Assembly: GCA_023935145.1 (NCBI GenBank)
Contig: CM043698.1
Coordinates: 33,513,001-33,577,000, forward strand
Source of the DNA: Bretschneidera sinensis
Lineage: Eukaryota > Streptophyta > Magnoliopsida > Brassicales > Akaniaceae
Direction: 5' to 3'
DNA: 64,000 nucleotides
Shown here in pieces: positions 32,660 to 46,153 of this stretch (within the stretch, counting starts at the first letter, position 1; every line of letters begins with the position of its first letter). The position numbers were made by a program, and so were the translations under genes. The notes below the pieces were generated by a model, which made no database searches, had not been told where the DNA came from, and worked only from the letters and a program-made list of their open reading frames with translations.

Positions 32660-33077
32660 ATATATTTTTTTTATAAAATTATCATAAAATAAATTAAGCA
32701 GACTCATAAAATCACAAAATAATTTTTAAAAGATTCTCTCTTTAGAAATCAAATTCCCTGAAAAATCTTCTTCTCCCTGTACTCAAAAATAACTCTCTAA
32801 TCTTACAATTTGTTTCTCTCCAAACTCGTTAGTATATCTCTTTCTGAATCGAAATCTCTAGAACAATATTCATAATTGCTTGTCAATTGACAATCAATTA
32901 TATATTTATTCATCAATCGTCACGTAATTTGAATCAAAAAACATTTACTATTTGTTAATTGATGTTAAAGTGATTTCGAATAATAAGAGTTAAATTAAAA
33001 TATTTTAATAACTAACAAAATTGATATCATTTTTTTGTTACTAAAAATAATGTGTATGGGATTAATATTACTAAAGT

Positions 33078-33120
<43 letters not shown>

Positions 33121-33900
33121 TTACAAAATGTAAAGATTAAGTTGTGAAAAATATTGAGGTTATGAAAATTAAAACATGGGTTACAAAATATGAAAGATTG
33201 GTTATGAAATTTGATAATATTTTTTGTTACGAAAAAATGATATATAAATTACAAATTACAAAATATGAAGACTTAATTATGAAAATTGAAGATATTTTTT
33301 TTGATTATGATAAATGATATCTAAGTTATGAAATTAAGTCAAATTGATAATGAAATTTGATTATATTTTTTTGTTACGAAAAAATGATATATAAGTTACA
33401 AAATATGAATACTTAATTACGAAATTTGAAAATAATTTTTTTATTATGATAAATGATATCTAAGTTATGAAAATTAAGTCAAAGGTTACGAAATATGAAG
33501 AATTTAGTTTCAAGTGAATTTGTCAACATTCTCTATGTCAATTTGTCATTCTGTAAGTAATTTAAACCGAAAAATATTTATTACTTGCCGATAATGGCTT
33601 GTGTGATTTCAATCAATAAGAGTCAATTAAACTTAATATAAAAAAAATTCATAACCAATGAAACTTAATAATTTGTTTATTACAAAAAATAATATTTAAA
33701 TTATGAAATATGAAAATTTAATTATGAAATTTGATGATAATTCTAATGAGTTTAGAGAGAGAGAAAAAGTGGTTATTGAATTTAGGGGGATAAATGAATT
33801 TTAGGGAATTTGAATTGCAGAGAGAAAATCTTTTGAAAAATGTTACCTGATTTTATAGACCCACATAATTTATTTCAAAATTATCAATTCAAAAGTATTT
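32660..33900. mobile_element. Foldback / Mutator-like element with long inverted ends
   Basis: The left arm (about 32670-32840: aaaattatcataaaataaat, actcataaaatca, aaaagattctctcttt, aaattccctgaaaaa, ctctccaaactcgttag) matches the reverse complement of the right arm (about 33735-33895) block by block, giving imperfect arms of about 160 bp. The interior is AT-rich with internal repeats of gttacgaaaaaatgatatat and gataaatgatatctaagtta at about 140-150 bp spacing, and no transposase. Long inverted ends of this kind fit non-autonomous Mutator-like or foldback elements. Target duplications not identified. Confidence 0.6.
33081..33118. repeat. (TA)19 microsatellite
   Basis: Pure alternating TA over 38 bases inside the foldback element. 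Confidence 0.97.
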
Positions 33901-33902
33901 AG

Positions 33903-34717
33903 TAGCTTCGGAACGATCAAAGGATTCCCTTGCTAGGGATTTCGAATCTACGGCGACGAAAGTTGGCTTTAGGATCAACACTCAATGAAGAATCTGAACC
34001 TGAAATCCCTCCTTCTCTTGGCATGTTTGAGGTATTTCTCAATTTCAATTTCCTTCGATTTTATTGTTCTTCTTCTTTCAGATTATTTGATTAATTTTTT
34101 TTTTTTTACTTTTCGTTGATTATATTATTTTTTCCCGCACTTTTTAACTATTGAAATTGGTGAGATATGATATTAGAAATCTGTCAAGCATCATGTATGA
34201 TTTCGAAGTGCAATTTTAAGTGTCAGATAATTTTCTCGATTCATGCATTCAGTTTCGTTGTTTACTCAGTTTAATTCTTAACCTTTGATTAATTATTTGC
34301 CCTCCCTCCCGTCCTACTTGCCTTCTCAGTTTAAACTTCTGAAATTAGTGAGATATAATGCATAAATCTCATCTTCGGTAAGTTAAAATCAAGATCCACT
34401 GGTTTAATTTGGATTAAATGATTTTTTTTGCCAATATTTGGATTAAATGGTTAAAATCGCATGCTTTTGTTCTGCTCCCGAATAAAGGAGAAGATGAACA
34501 GTACCAAGTTTCTATTTTTGGGATATTGCTATGAGATGAACAATCATTTTTTGAGCTTGAGATGGGATTTTACGATAAAGAGATGGAATGTGATTGTTTA
34601 AATGTTTGCAAGGCTCTAGATATGGAAGGAATTGATTTATCAGTGGCAGAATCTGTTTTGAAACATGCTAAACAGGTTATGAGGAGTTTAAAGACACTTC
34701 TTTGCCCACTGTTTTGA
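33903..34717 (+). other. Possible two-exon gene of unknown function
   Basis: Exon-like block 1 is open to 34031, ending NLRRRKLALGST, NEESEPEIPPSLGMFE, then a gtattt donor in phase 0. Block 2 is open from 34535 to a stop at 34715-34717 and contains FYDKEMECDCLNVCKALDME and GIDLSVAESVLKHAKQVMRS. Acceptor-like ag positions at 34555 and 34561 keep phase 0. Both blocks have a protein-like composition unlike the AT-rich surroundings. I do not recognise a family. Block 1 starts right at the edge of the foldback element, so a captured or truncated gene is possible. No ATG is assigned. Confidence 0.35.
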
Positions 34718-35375
34718 TCTGTCGTGAGTCTTTCAAAATTGCAACTAAGTTATGAAGAAGAGATTTCACCTTTAACGATTCAGCAAATAAACAGTCTTTG
34801 ATACACTGTTTATTTGCTGCTGAGAATCAGTAAATAAAGAAAACTATGTACTGTACTTATTTGTTTTTAGTTTTTTTGGGTTTTTCCTTCAACTGTTCAT
34901 TAGTTTTGGTTCGAGAAGAGAGTGGCCGTAAGATCACTAGTAAAGTCATTGATGCTTAATGCTACAAAAAAATGAATCATGAATTAACAAATGCTATTGA
35001 ATTATGCTCATTACATGCTAAGAAATGTACTTGAACTGTAGGACTCTACTAAATCAATAAGGTAATAGCATTCATAGACATATATCATAGGAGAATAACT
35101 GTAAGAGTATTATTATTAACAAACGAAATTTGTAAATTTATAAAGTGCTTTTTCTTTCCTCAAGCTTTACCGCATTTTCTTATCAACCAGCTCCTTACAG
35201 GAAACAGTTTTTTTTTAACATTGGCAGTAAGGCATAGTCCCTGTAAAATACTACGTAATTATGTACTAACAATTTTGAGCAGTTTCAGCAGCAAGGCATA
35301 ACTTGCTAAGGCCACATCTCCTCTGTCCCACTATAATCAGTGGTAGTTTTCTCAAATCAAGAAAGAAGAAAATGG
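34718..35375. other. Intergenic DNA and 3' UTR of the receptor-like kinase
   Basis: AT-rich. The part next to 35375 should be the 3' UTR of the minus-strand kinase gene. Nothing else recognised. Confidence 0.5.
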
Positions 35376-38300
35376 CTATTTAGAATTGGAACTCAGCTCC
35401 TGAATCACAGCCTCAATCATTGGCCTATTGTCAGGAAGCTCATGGGTGCAACCTAGTGCAATTTTTGCCAGCATAGCTGCCTCTGATTCAGAGAATTCTC
35501 CTTTGAGATTTGCATCAATAAAATCTTCATATCTGCAAGATTCAGCTGCTAATCGCATTGAATTGTTGAGTGTCCTCCTGCCAAAGAGGATTTGGAGGAT
35601 AATCACTCCAAATGCAAAAATGTCACTCTTTTCTGTAAAACGGCCAGTGGTAACATACTCTGGAGCAAGGTATCCCATGGCTGCACTTGTTTTCAGAGCT
35701 GAAAAGACAGCGTCGTCTGCAAGGAGCTTATGAAGGCCAGAGTCAGCAATCAATGGTTTAAATTGCTGGTTGATAAGAACCTTCTCAACTGAAATGTTTC
35801 GATGAACTATGGTGGGTTTGTTAGCTTCGCTCCTGTGTAGATATTCAATACCTGTTTGGGCAAAAATAATGATATCAATGAACACAGACTGAATTTAGAA
35901 GTACTTTTGATCTCGAATACCTATCATTTTCAACTGATTTGCTTCAATGAAATTCATAATTCACAATCCCAAGACCACTGGAAAGAAGAACAGCGCAACA
36001 GTCAAGATTGGAACATTAAGTCAATAAGCTATCAACGGAGCTGATGGATAGGAATAGTTCCATTGATCTAAAAATTTCAAAATTGGCACCATTATTTTCT
36101 TCTAGCATTTATCACAACGTTTGACATTTTCTCTAATGGACCCAATCATGGTGAAAAAATTAACGGAGGACTTCAATGAACAATAATAAAGTAAACTGAC
36201 CTTTTGCAATGCCATTTATGATGGAAACCCTCGTGGGCCAGTCAAGAACCTGGCTGCTTCCACATTCTACATCAAGATATTTTGACAGCTTTCCCTTGGA
36301 AGAAAAATCATAGAGGAGAAAACATTCACCCCTGCTCCTCGAACAACAAAATCCTCTCAGGCTAACAAGGTTTTCATGTTGCAGTGAAGTTAACAAGTTC
36401 AATCCCTTCACGAACTCTGCTTCCTCATTCTTACAGCTGGTTATACTGATACTTCTGATAGCTACAAGAGAACCATCTCTGAGAATTCCTTTGTAGACAC
36501 ATGAGAAATTGCTTCTTCCTAACAAATTAGCCTCAGAAAAGCACTGGGTTGCAGACTCAATTTCTTCCAAACTGAACCTAAAGTTATTAAGCTGCTCCTG
36601 GGAGAATCCAGTGCCATTTCTACCATCACCAAATGGGTCCCATCCATTAGAATATTCAAGACTTACAAGTGGTGAGGTACCGGTCCTGTAGAACTCCTTA
36701 GCCTGATCCGTGCTAAGACGACCATCAGAAGGATCATATGTATTCCCAATCTTTTGTTTCTGCCTACAGTAGCGGAAAAAGATAAAAAATCCAGCACCCA
36801 TTAATGTGACAGTGACTATAATAATCCCAGCTACAACAACTATTTTTGGGAATTTTGATGACTTTGAGCAATGGGTTTGGTTGCAATGTGCGTGGGAATT
36901 TGCAGAGTTAGGTATATCTTCTGAACCAGTATTATTCGTGTTCGGTCCAGAAGGTTCAAGTTGGTTGATATTCAGATCATCAAAAGAGGAGCAGCCTCTC
37001 AATGAAGGAAATCGAACTCCACATAAGCCGGGATTGTTCTCACACTGGAATCCCTCATTTAATTTCTTTAAACCTTCACAATTTATTGAAAACTAAATAT
37101 CAGTCTAGGGCTGTAGTTCAACAAGCAAAACAAGATACACATAAGAGGAAGAGAAAAGGTTTCAAAATAAGACTAAGCAAGGATGAAGGGGAAAATTTTT
37201 ACCAGAGGGAACAGTTCCAGAAAGACTGTTGTTTCGGACATCTAGAACTTCCAATTGAGGGATGCTAGCTAGCCTTTCTGGAATTATACCAAATAAGTGA
37301 TTGAAGCTCAAGTCAAGCCTTCTTAACATCTCCAAGTTCCCTAAGCTTGCGGGAACATCACCAGTAAATCTGTTATACTGAAGAGCAAGCACGCTTAGCC
37401 TCTTCAAGGATCCCAACTGTGAAGGAATCTTCCCTGTCAGCTGGTTACAACACAGCTCTAAAACTACAAGACAAAGGATCATCCAATTAAGCTGAGTTCA
37501 GACAAGGAACCCACAAACTGTATCAAAACTGAGATCCATTATTTCACAATTCAGTTAATGTGATCTTGATAAGCTGATATCGCTCAAATCAATAACGTGA
37601 AGATCAACAGACCAAGAATGAAAAGTCTAAAGATCCCATTGAACTCAGACACTCAGTAAAGCTTAGAACCTAATGATGACAATCGAAATGCAAAGTCTGG
37701 ATGGAGATAAAAGGGAAAAGAATATAAATCAAAAAATTTAATTTTAAAACTTCTATTCTTTTCATCAGCTTTCTCAGCAACGAACATGACCTAGTTCTGC
37801 AAATTTATATAACAAAAACCCAGAAATTTGCTAACAAGATGAAGCTTTTCTCTGCTATATACATTCTATTACTTACATAGTCACCACCTAGGAACTCAAA
37901 ATTAAGCAAATCTATGACCCAAAAACGACCCACAAAGAAAAGTACGTGTTTTTCATTTCAGATTTAATCAAACGTACGCCACAATAACACCCTTAAAAGA
38001 ACCAAAAACAACCGTGAATCCTAGACCGAAAAAGAAACATTAGCAACAAATTAAAAAAACAAACCTTGTAAATCAGCCATTTTACCGATCTCAGGAGGAA
38101 TACTCCCCGATAAATTATTCACATTGAGATAAAGATCAGATAACTCAGTAAGATTTGCAATCTCCTTAGGTATCTCCCCGGACAATGCATTGTAATGCAA
38201 GTACAAACCAGACAGGTACTTAAGCTCCACCACTGCAGGCGATAGCGTGCCTGAAAGACCCTTCCCTTGTAACGATATGTTAGCCACTTTGAGGTGCTCA

Positions 38301-38494
38301 TTGCACGCAACACCCTCGAACGAGCCGCTGCAAGGGTCACCATTATTGGTCCATGATTTGAGCAGCTTGTTTTGTGGGTCTAAAGAGGCCTTTAGTTTCA
38401 TTAGAGCCCTAAGCTCGGAATTTCCAGAAACAGATTCTGGAGTGAAAACAGAGAGGAAGATAACAAGAGAGAAGAGGAAATGAGAGAAACCCAT
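35376..38494 (-). CDS. LRR receptor-like (pseudo)kinase, At4g22730-like
   Basis: Four exons on the minus strand: 38494-38065, 37463-37203, 37073-36201 and 35851-35376. All junctions are GT-AG and in phase, giving 679 residues. Signal peptide (MGFSHFLFSLVIFLSVF...), LRR N-terminal domain with paired Cys (NGDPCSGSFEGVAC), about five leucine-rich repeats, a Cys-rich juxtamembrane part, one membrane span (about 307-330), then a kinase-like domain. Key kinase residues deviate: the ATP-site Lys reads Arg (VAIRSI, 437), HRD reads HRN (540), and DFG reads DSG (558-560). The APE motif is kept. It is therefore probably a pseudokinase that signals through partners. The related Arabidopsis At4g22730 shares the same changes (from memory). 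Ligand unknown; no lesion seen. Confidence 0.92.
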
Positions 38495-38700
38495 TTTTGT
38501 TCTTCGCTCAAAATCGCCGCTTTTGGTTATCTTGAGTTCTTCCCCTCTCTGTCTCTCTCCAGAATTCCTGTTCTTCTTGCACTCTCTCCTCTCTCCAATT
38601 TTTTTGTTCTTCTTGCACCCTCACTCTCTCCAAATTTTGTTCTTTGCTAGAAGCCTAGAAGAGAAGAGGAGCTGATAGTGATGATTGGTCCATTAAATTC
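38495..38700 (-). promoter_or_regulatory. 5' UTR / proximal promoter of the receptor-like kinase
   Basis: Rich in CT on the plus strand (GA on the coding strand). It holds a short tandem duplication: gttcttcttgca followed by ctctcc and T-run, twice (about 38570-38642). The transcription start cannot be placed. Confidence 0.4.
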
Positions 38701-41700
38701 TCTGTATTAAACATTTGTATGTTAGTGAAACGAAGAGAAAAACAGGGATAGAGACAAAATAGTACAATTAATAACGACTTTTCGGTGAGTATCAGACACA
38801 TTCACATTTAGGAGTTCAATGTTTGGGGACAGACAAGGGTTAATATAGTGTGAGCACTAGTTATGATGACTGCTATTACAAGAAGCTTTTTTTACCGTTC
38901 GATTTGAAGAAAAAAGATAGTTGACTGCTGGGTCCTGCTCCATATGACCTGTTTACTTTATCTAAAGCGATGATGAAGAAATGGGCTGTGATGTCTGTGT
39001 CACAAAGATGGATGTTGCATGTACACAAAGTAAATAAGCAACAGGTGAAAATGGGTATTGTGTGTAATAACTGGAAGGGACCGTAAATTTTTCAATTACT
39101 CATTAGTCATCCAACTGAGAGTCTCAGACGGAGCACGTAGGGTCCATGTGGGTGGGTAGTTTACAATTTTAGATTGGCTTCGATATTCCATTTCCAGCTC
39201 ATCTACTCATTCAAGAAATTTCAAGAGATTCTATTAAAAAAAATGTCGTAAGATAAATGTAAGGATAATCATAAGCTCCTGTTTGCTAAGGTATAAGCTT
39301 ATTTATGTTACTTATTTATATTTTAAAACTTATTTATTTTAAAATTATTGTTTTTCAAAATAAAATTGATTTTATAATCTTGTGATTCATATAAATAAGA
39401 TTTTTTGTATTAATTCAATCACCTATCAAAATCAATATTTTGTTATTTATGTAAATCTATTTTTAAAAATGTCCGCAAATACTGTCATTTCTTTCTTTTC
39501 TACCTATCTTAAGTTCTTTTCAATTTTCACGTTAGCTTTCACTTTTTTTCTTTTAGTCTCTTCTCTTATCCTTAGGAAATCTTCTTTAGATTCATGTTTT
39601 TCACTTCTTTTCATTTTTAAAAATTTAAGTCCTTTGATTTAATGCGAGGTAAGCACTCGGGAGAAAATTTTCTTTCACATTTTTCTGCCAGACAACTAAG
39701 AGTTTTCTTCTCGTCCTCAATTGAAATTTTGAGTTCTTATCATTTTCTTAGCCTTAAATCTTTTCTAAAGATGATAGTTTTGATTTCTTTGGAAAAGTAA
39801 AAGAAAAAATCAAAGAATTTTTTTTATGATTATTTTTGACAATCAAACATTTGTCATTAAGTTTTCTTCTCAAACTCCGTGATATCATCGTGTCTTTTTT
39901 ATTTTTTTTCTATTATTTGATTTCATTTCTTCACTAAAAAATTCAACCATACAAATGCACGATCTGAAGCACAGAACATCAATTTAATTTATTGAATACA
40001 AAAAAAATTCTCCCAAAATTTCTATAGTGAGACCAACAAAATTCTAAAAGTTCACCAATCTTTCTGCATTTTGATCTAGGTAATAGAAAGATTGAGGATC
40101 ATTTCATTGCATGTTTGTGAAGGCTCTCTGTGGCGGGGTAAGGGCTGAGATTTATAGTTTTATCGTTTGATGTACTTTTGCTGATTGCAATTAGTGATAA
40201 AAATCGTTTATTTTATTTTTTGCACAATATTTTTTTTTGTTTTCTTTTAAATGTTGAGTTTATTGTTATAGCTATGAAATTATAACTTGTGTAAAATTTC
40301 TTCTATGGAATTTAGGAATGATGTATTATGTGAAATATTTTTATTATGAATTTATAATTATTTATGGTACTTTTAATTTCATTGTAATCATATTTGAAAG
40401 TATGGTCGTCAAAAAAACAAATTACTATCAGTCATCCGTTGTTATTACCAAACGTGGATAATGATATCAAACAATTTTAAATTAATAACATAAAGTTTAC
40501 AACCAAACAATCAAAAATCATTAAGCTCAATTATAATAAAAAAATGAAAAATAAATTACCATACATAAGACAGTTGCACAGGTCTTTAACCAAATAAAGT
40601 CTAAATTAGAATTATGGCCATTTATGACTTTTAGGGAAAAATTAGCTTTCAACCCTAGGTCATCTATAAGAATGGATGCATTTGTAAGGTAATAATTGGA
40701 TAACATGTTTAAATTGGATTAATTTGACAAAAATCAGTTTTTTCAGAAGGGAGGATTTGAACTTAAAACTTCATATTCAGATAAAGATATAGTTACCAAT
40801 TAGATTATGTTTAAATTACAATAAAAAAAACAGTTAAATGATTAATTTTTCTAATAAATTTGATATAATCATAGTTCAAAGATAGGTTATCTTAAAGATT
40901 TTAAGATTTTCTCTTGCGATAAAAGATGAGAAAGGCTATAAAAGAAATGCTAATACCATGCCTAAAATAAAGAACAGTAATCCTAATCAATCTTCCAAGA
41001 GGCAAATGATAATTCAGATTCCATTGTGTTTTTTACTTTTATCATGATCACTAAGAATAAAAAGCTAGTAGTCTAACACTATTATTTTGTTGGGATTAAA
41101 ATCAAGTGCGAGGTCTTGATATACAGGACGAACACCACTTTTTATTTAAAAGTCTTTCTCATCTCTCTCTCATGTGCGAATCTTTCATTTTCCTTTCGCT
41201 CACCATCATCATCTACAGTGTTACTCGTTGCGTTGTTCTTATCACTTGAAGATCATGTGATATCATGGTAAGATCACCTTCACTATTGCGTCCTGCCACA
41301 CAAAATTGTTGCGTTGTTCACCTCATTTCACAGTCATAACAAGCATATCTGAAATGCTACATGCTCTCCTAGGGAGGAGCATTAGAGATCTCACCGTCAC
41401 TTTCCAACACTTGATCAATTATTTAATTAAAACAAATAACTATATAATCTTTTACATCAAACCTTAAACTCAAAATATCAATTATTATGATCGGAGAATA
41501 TTGCACATAAAGAAATTTTAATATACATGAACGCACACTATTTTAACCCAAAAGATAAGACAAATAAATTATAAACTAAATTCATAAATACAAGTCTTTA
41601 TCTTTTTATTTTTCTTTTTGACATGAAAATTTACACTCGGAAGTTTTTCCAACATATTTAGTACTACTAACACTTCAAAATTTTAAAATGTTGGCTTCTT

Positions 41701-44700
41701 AATACATAATAGACCTTTAGATTACCATTTTAATTGAGTCCCTGGGCCTGCTATTGGTGTTTAATTATTTTGATTAGCAATCCAGCCTAAAGATTAAGAT
41801 TGTGCCATCATCTCTAGTTCTAGTATTGAGGTCAATGGGTGGGAAACCTAACTTTGGTGCACAAAACATGGCCTCCCGCATGGGTTTGACTATCTCCAAG
41901 CAGCATTAGAGAATTTGCGAGCTTGGGTCCTTACTTTATTTTAACCAAAAATAATTTAAGAAAAGACAAATTTTCTAATGATAGGGTTAGGTTGGTGTTC
42001 CAGTGAAAATAATTATATAATTTCAAGGTAAGAATTATTTAAATTTATTAATTAAAATATACTTTAATTAATTCTCAAATATCGGTAATTTATTTTTACA
42101 ACAAATCAAAATCTTCTTTTGATAACAAGTGATCTTGGACCCCATAAACATTATACTTGTCAAGTGCTGAGTATAGAGGTCGGAAAAGTAGTATTCCTCA
42201 ACCTTTTCTCTTAATCGCGATTACTATTCCTTAACCTTGGATTCCCCCATAGGAAAGCTTCAATTATACAAACTTAACATACCTACACCATGACTCATGA
42301 TTCTTTATCTATGTTTTCCTTTTAATTTCTGAGAAAAGAAAAGAAGTTCATTAGACACAATGTTGATCAATTTTTTATAAAAAAAAAATCTAGATCGTAC
42401 ATCCATAATATTATGGTCCACAAGAAAGTAGGTTGCCTACTTTACATTTTGAACGGGGTAATAGTTTTTGTGACCATCTTCTTTTTTAATGCTCTAAAAA
42501 GATACTGGCCTCTAAGCAAATTACACTTGTGTGTCATATAATTTAAAATGTCAGAAAAGAGGGAAATCTAGTGCTAGTGGTGAGTAAAGAAAAGGTAATT
42601 GCCATAATGAGGAGGAAAAATTATAGCATTTGATTGAAATATGACGATGCTTTTCTAATCTCTCAGCCATTATATATGGAGCATTATATAGATGAAAAAG
42701 AAAGGCACTCTCTTACAATTGAAAGATAAAAAAGACGTAGATGTGAACTGATTTAGTTAATAAAATTGTTGATTATCAAGCTCACATTGAAACGTAAAAG
42801 TAAAGAATACAACAAAGTTACTTTGTGTAACCCATGACTCAATTAATGAGTTTTCACTTAAAAAACAGATTTTTTAATAAATTATTGAATAAAGAAATGA
42901 CAACTCTGCAAATGTAGTAGCTATTGAATTATGAGTTTTCACTAAAAAAAAACAAAGATTCTTAGAGTTTTGCTTTTTCTTCGGATATTTGTTTGTTGAA
43001 AACGATGGGAATCTAACTAATTAAGAAGCCAAAATATTGTAAACGCTACTATCAGATTTATTTTTTCCTCCTTTAATCCCTTACCTTTATCTTTCACTAG
43101 GGACAGGTAAGGTGTGGGTAGAAGTTTTACTCCCTTTCTTGTCAAAAAGTACCAAGTTTTCTTGCTTGAAGATCTCCTCTAATGACGCTTTAAAAAGGAG
43201 AGACAATCCTAAAAGGTTTGCTTTACCAAAGGTGTCTACAGCTTACAGATAACAAGCCACTTATTGTCCTGCAATTAAAATCAATTAGATTTAACGTTTT
43301 TTTTCAAGGGAGTTCCATAGGAATTATGGACTACACAACAAAAGGTAATTCTCTCTTTTCTCTTATCCCTGCATCTTTAGTGCAAACGCAATTTGATCCC
43401 ATGTCTCCTGTATAAATTCAAGGACAAATGACTGACACGCAAGAATAAAAGTGAAGACTGAAGAGCAAACTATATATAGCAAAAGAGTTTATTACACAAA
43501 GTGGCAAGTTCTCTTCTTGACTGAAGAGTTTGTACAGCTTTTGGCAAATAATGAAATTGCATTGTACTCAAATTTCAATTGCAGGAAAATTAGCACAATA
43601 TACAGCCTTTAAAATATTCTTAATATCCATACCCACAGAAATCTCCGAAAGACTTACAATGACTGAGAAGATATATTGGATTTTAGTTTAAAAAAAGAAA
43701 CATTTTGTTTTTAAATTTCCTGTAGAAGAAGGAAAATAAAACCAATTAGAAAAATTTTACTAAAAAATTGAAAGCAGAGTCTAAGTAAATTCCCGGTCCA
43801 CCTTTTTTCTTAAAATAGAAAAATGCAAGAACATGCCTTATCATAAACAGAATTCGACCGTGACCCCTATCACAAACAAAATTAATTTGTCAATACTATC
43901 CCTCTCATCCAACCAACCACCACATTCTTGCTAATCACTACTGCCTTACACCATCACAAACTCTCTAAAATCATCGTAGTTATGTCATTATGACATAAAT
44001 AACTTTTTTTTTTTTTGTGTGTGTAATCTCCTTTTCCTTGAAGTAACCAAACTTCAAAGTCTTTCGAAACAAATATAAGAACCCATATAAGAGATTTTCT
44101 TGATAAGACTCACTAATTTTGTGATGCAGAATAGTTAGACAAAGTAAAACAGATGGTCCTAAGCTATCTAGAACGGTTGGACCGCTCCAAATTTAAGGAT
44201 ACAGTTTACATTGTTTTACGTGCCGACTCGAATCGGGTCTCGGAGACCCTAGTGTGATTGGAAACGGGCCACTGAGCAAAACTTGATATAATCAGTGTGG
44301 CAAGATTTTAACCAAAAAACAACGTTTAGGCCTCCAATTTAACAGTTTTCAGTTTTTAGGAAATTTCCTATTTCGTACTTGCCTAATTTCAATTTTTATT
44401 TTCTTTTTATTTTAACCTTACAAATAATGAGGCCATGTAATAATAGGGATTAATTATTATTGAATAAAAATTAGGATTTCTTTTTTCTTTGTGAGAGTTT
44501 ATTGAGGATTGAGACACAGTTTTTCTTCCTAGTTTTTTCTTCCGCTAGCTTTTTACGTCATTTTGATATCAACGTAACTGTCAATTAAGAGTGTAGCATT
44601 TCCATTGACATGCACAGTAAGAAAATTATGATCTCTGGGGAGAAAACATAAGATAAATGACTGCCCATATTTGATTTAAACTACTCTTCTAGTATGAATA

Positions 44701-46100
44701 ACTCCTCCCCCAAAAAAAAAAAATAGAAAGGCTAAATAATTTCCCACTGAGCAGTTTTGAAATGAACTTTGTTAAATATTACTTTCATACCAAAATAAAC
44801 TTGAGGTTTAAAAAAGAAGTTGTTTCCCATGATTTAAGGTCGCATCTCGATTGATAATAAATTTGGAGAAAATTAGACATGAGACGGTGGGAATAATGAA
44901 GTCGTTTCACCAGCCTAATAATTTCGCATGCACCCACTTGGCTTGTAGATTGGATTCCCTTTCTATGTCAATTCGAGCTGCCTTTGGGTTCTTTCAAGCC
45001 ACAAGCAATAGGTAACTCCAGTTTTGTCAGGCTAGAGAGAACGACAACAGGGAAAGAAGACGCAATTCTTACAAAGGGAGGTCAACTGACACATGCAAAA
45101 ATTTTATATCATCAATCACCAGCCAATTTTTCTTGTGAAAAAAAATCACCAGCAAATTTTGAAGGGAATGAGTTCAGCAAAGCTACAAATGGAATTCTTT
45201 CACTGTGAAGTGTGCCAAGAATTAAACACTAAACTTTGCAGGGTGAAAAAGTGAGCAAAGCTCTCCTTTATGAGAGTTCCAGGATAATGAATTGTATTTT
45301 CAATTAAGAAACCACAAATGAACTATCCCATATTCTTTATGAGAGTTCCAGGATAACTGTTCACATTAACATAAAGAATGTTGGCCACAAAGCTATCGTC
45401 AATTCATCATGTACGTACACCACGGAAGAAACAAGGTAGTATACAACCAACCAAAAACACTCTCAACAACCAATAACTTATTTCGGTACTAAGAAGAACC
45501 AAAAAAATATAAGTAACAAAAAACAGGCAGATGACAATCAATTTTTACCCTGTATACATTTTAGGCAGTTCTAAATGCACGTTTAAGATATAATCTTGGT
45601 TTAAAACCAGCAAGAGACGTCCTAGCAGTGACACATCATTGCCAAAACTAGATATAATAAACCATTACCATTTATCCCTTTTCCAGTTAAGGTATACCAC
45701 AAAATCACAAACCAAAAGGCTTAACAAAATAAATTGCGATGAAACTCCAATGAAGCAATATGATCTTTAAGCGTCCCAGTTTGATTGACAAGATACCTAG
45801 AAGTGTTTGCACCATACATCTCCTCCAGAAGTGAATGCAATATTTGGCAGGATAGAAAACTAACTTAAACTGACACTAAATGGGTATCTTTTATGGAGTT
45901 CTACTTATACCCTATGTATGATCAACAATATATTTCAAACAACCTGAGAATACTGAACCACAATCGAAGCACCCCTAGGCTCTAACATATGAATATCTAA
46001 ACAGGAAAGTCTCCAAGCTGGATTACAGACTAGTTCTTGTCATGGACAAGGATATAAATTAACTTCAAAAATCTCAAACAAAAAGTCACAAATGTGATAG
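38701..46100. other. Long AT-rich region without supported genes
   Basis: About 7.4 kb read on both strands. The open frames are short, AT-driven and resemble no protein I know (for example 39382-39642, 43218-43415 and 44984-45208). Some stretches such as 41150-41400 and 44100-44330 have more balanced composition and could be old element or exon remnants, but no motif supports a call. OSGEP exon 2 was looked for between 45200 and 46100 and not seen. Confidence 0.5.
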
Positions 46101-46153
46101 AATTTCTACCATGAACTTGCAGAGCGCAACAGAACCTGCTCACAATGATATAC

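Noticed and set aside
36160..36200. Kinase exon 3 reading on past 36201
   Set aside because: A good donor (aaaag/gtcagt) sits there and joins in phase to exon 4; the extra residues are intron.
38701..46100. Short open frames as small genes (for example 39382-39642, 43218-43415, 44984-45208)
   Set aside because: AT-driven, without known motifs, splice context or conservation visible to me.
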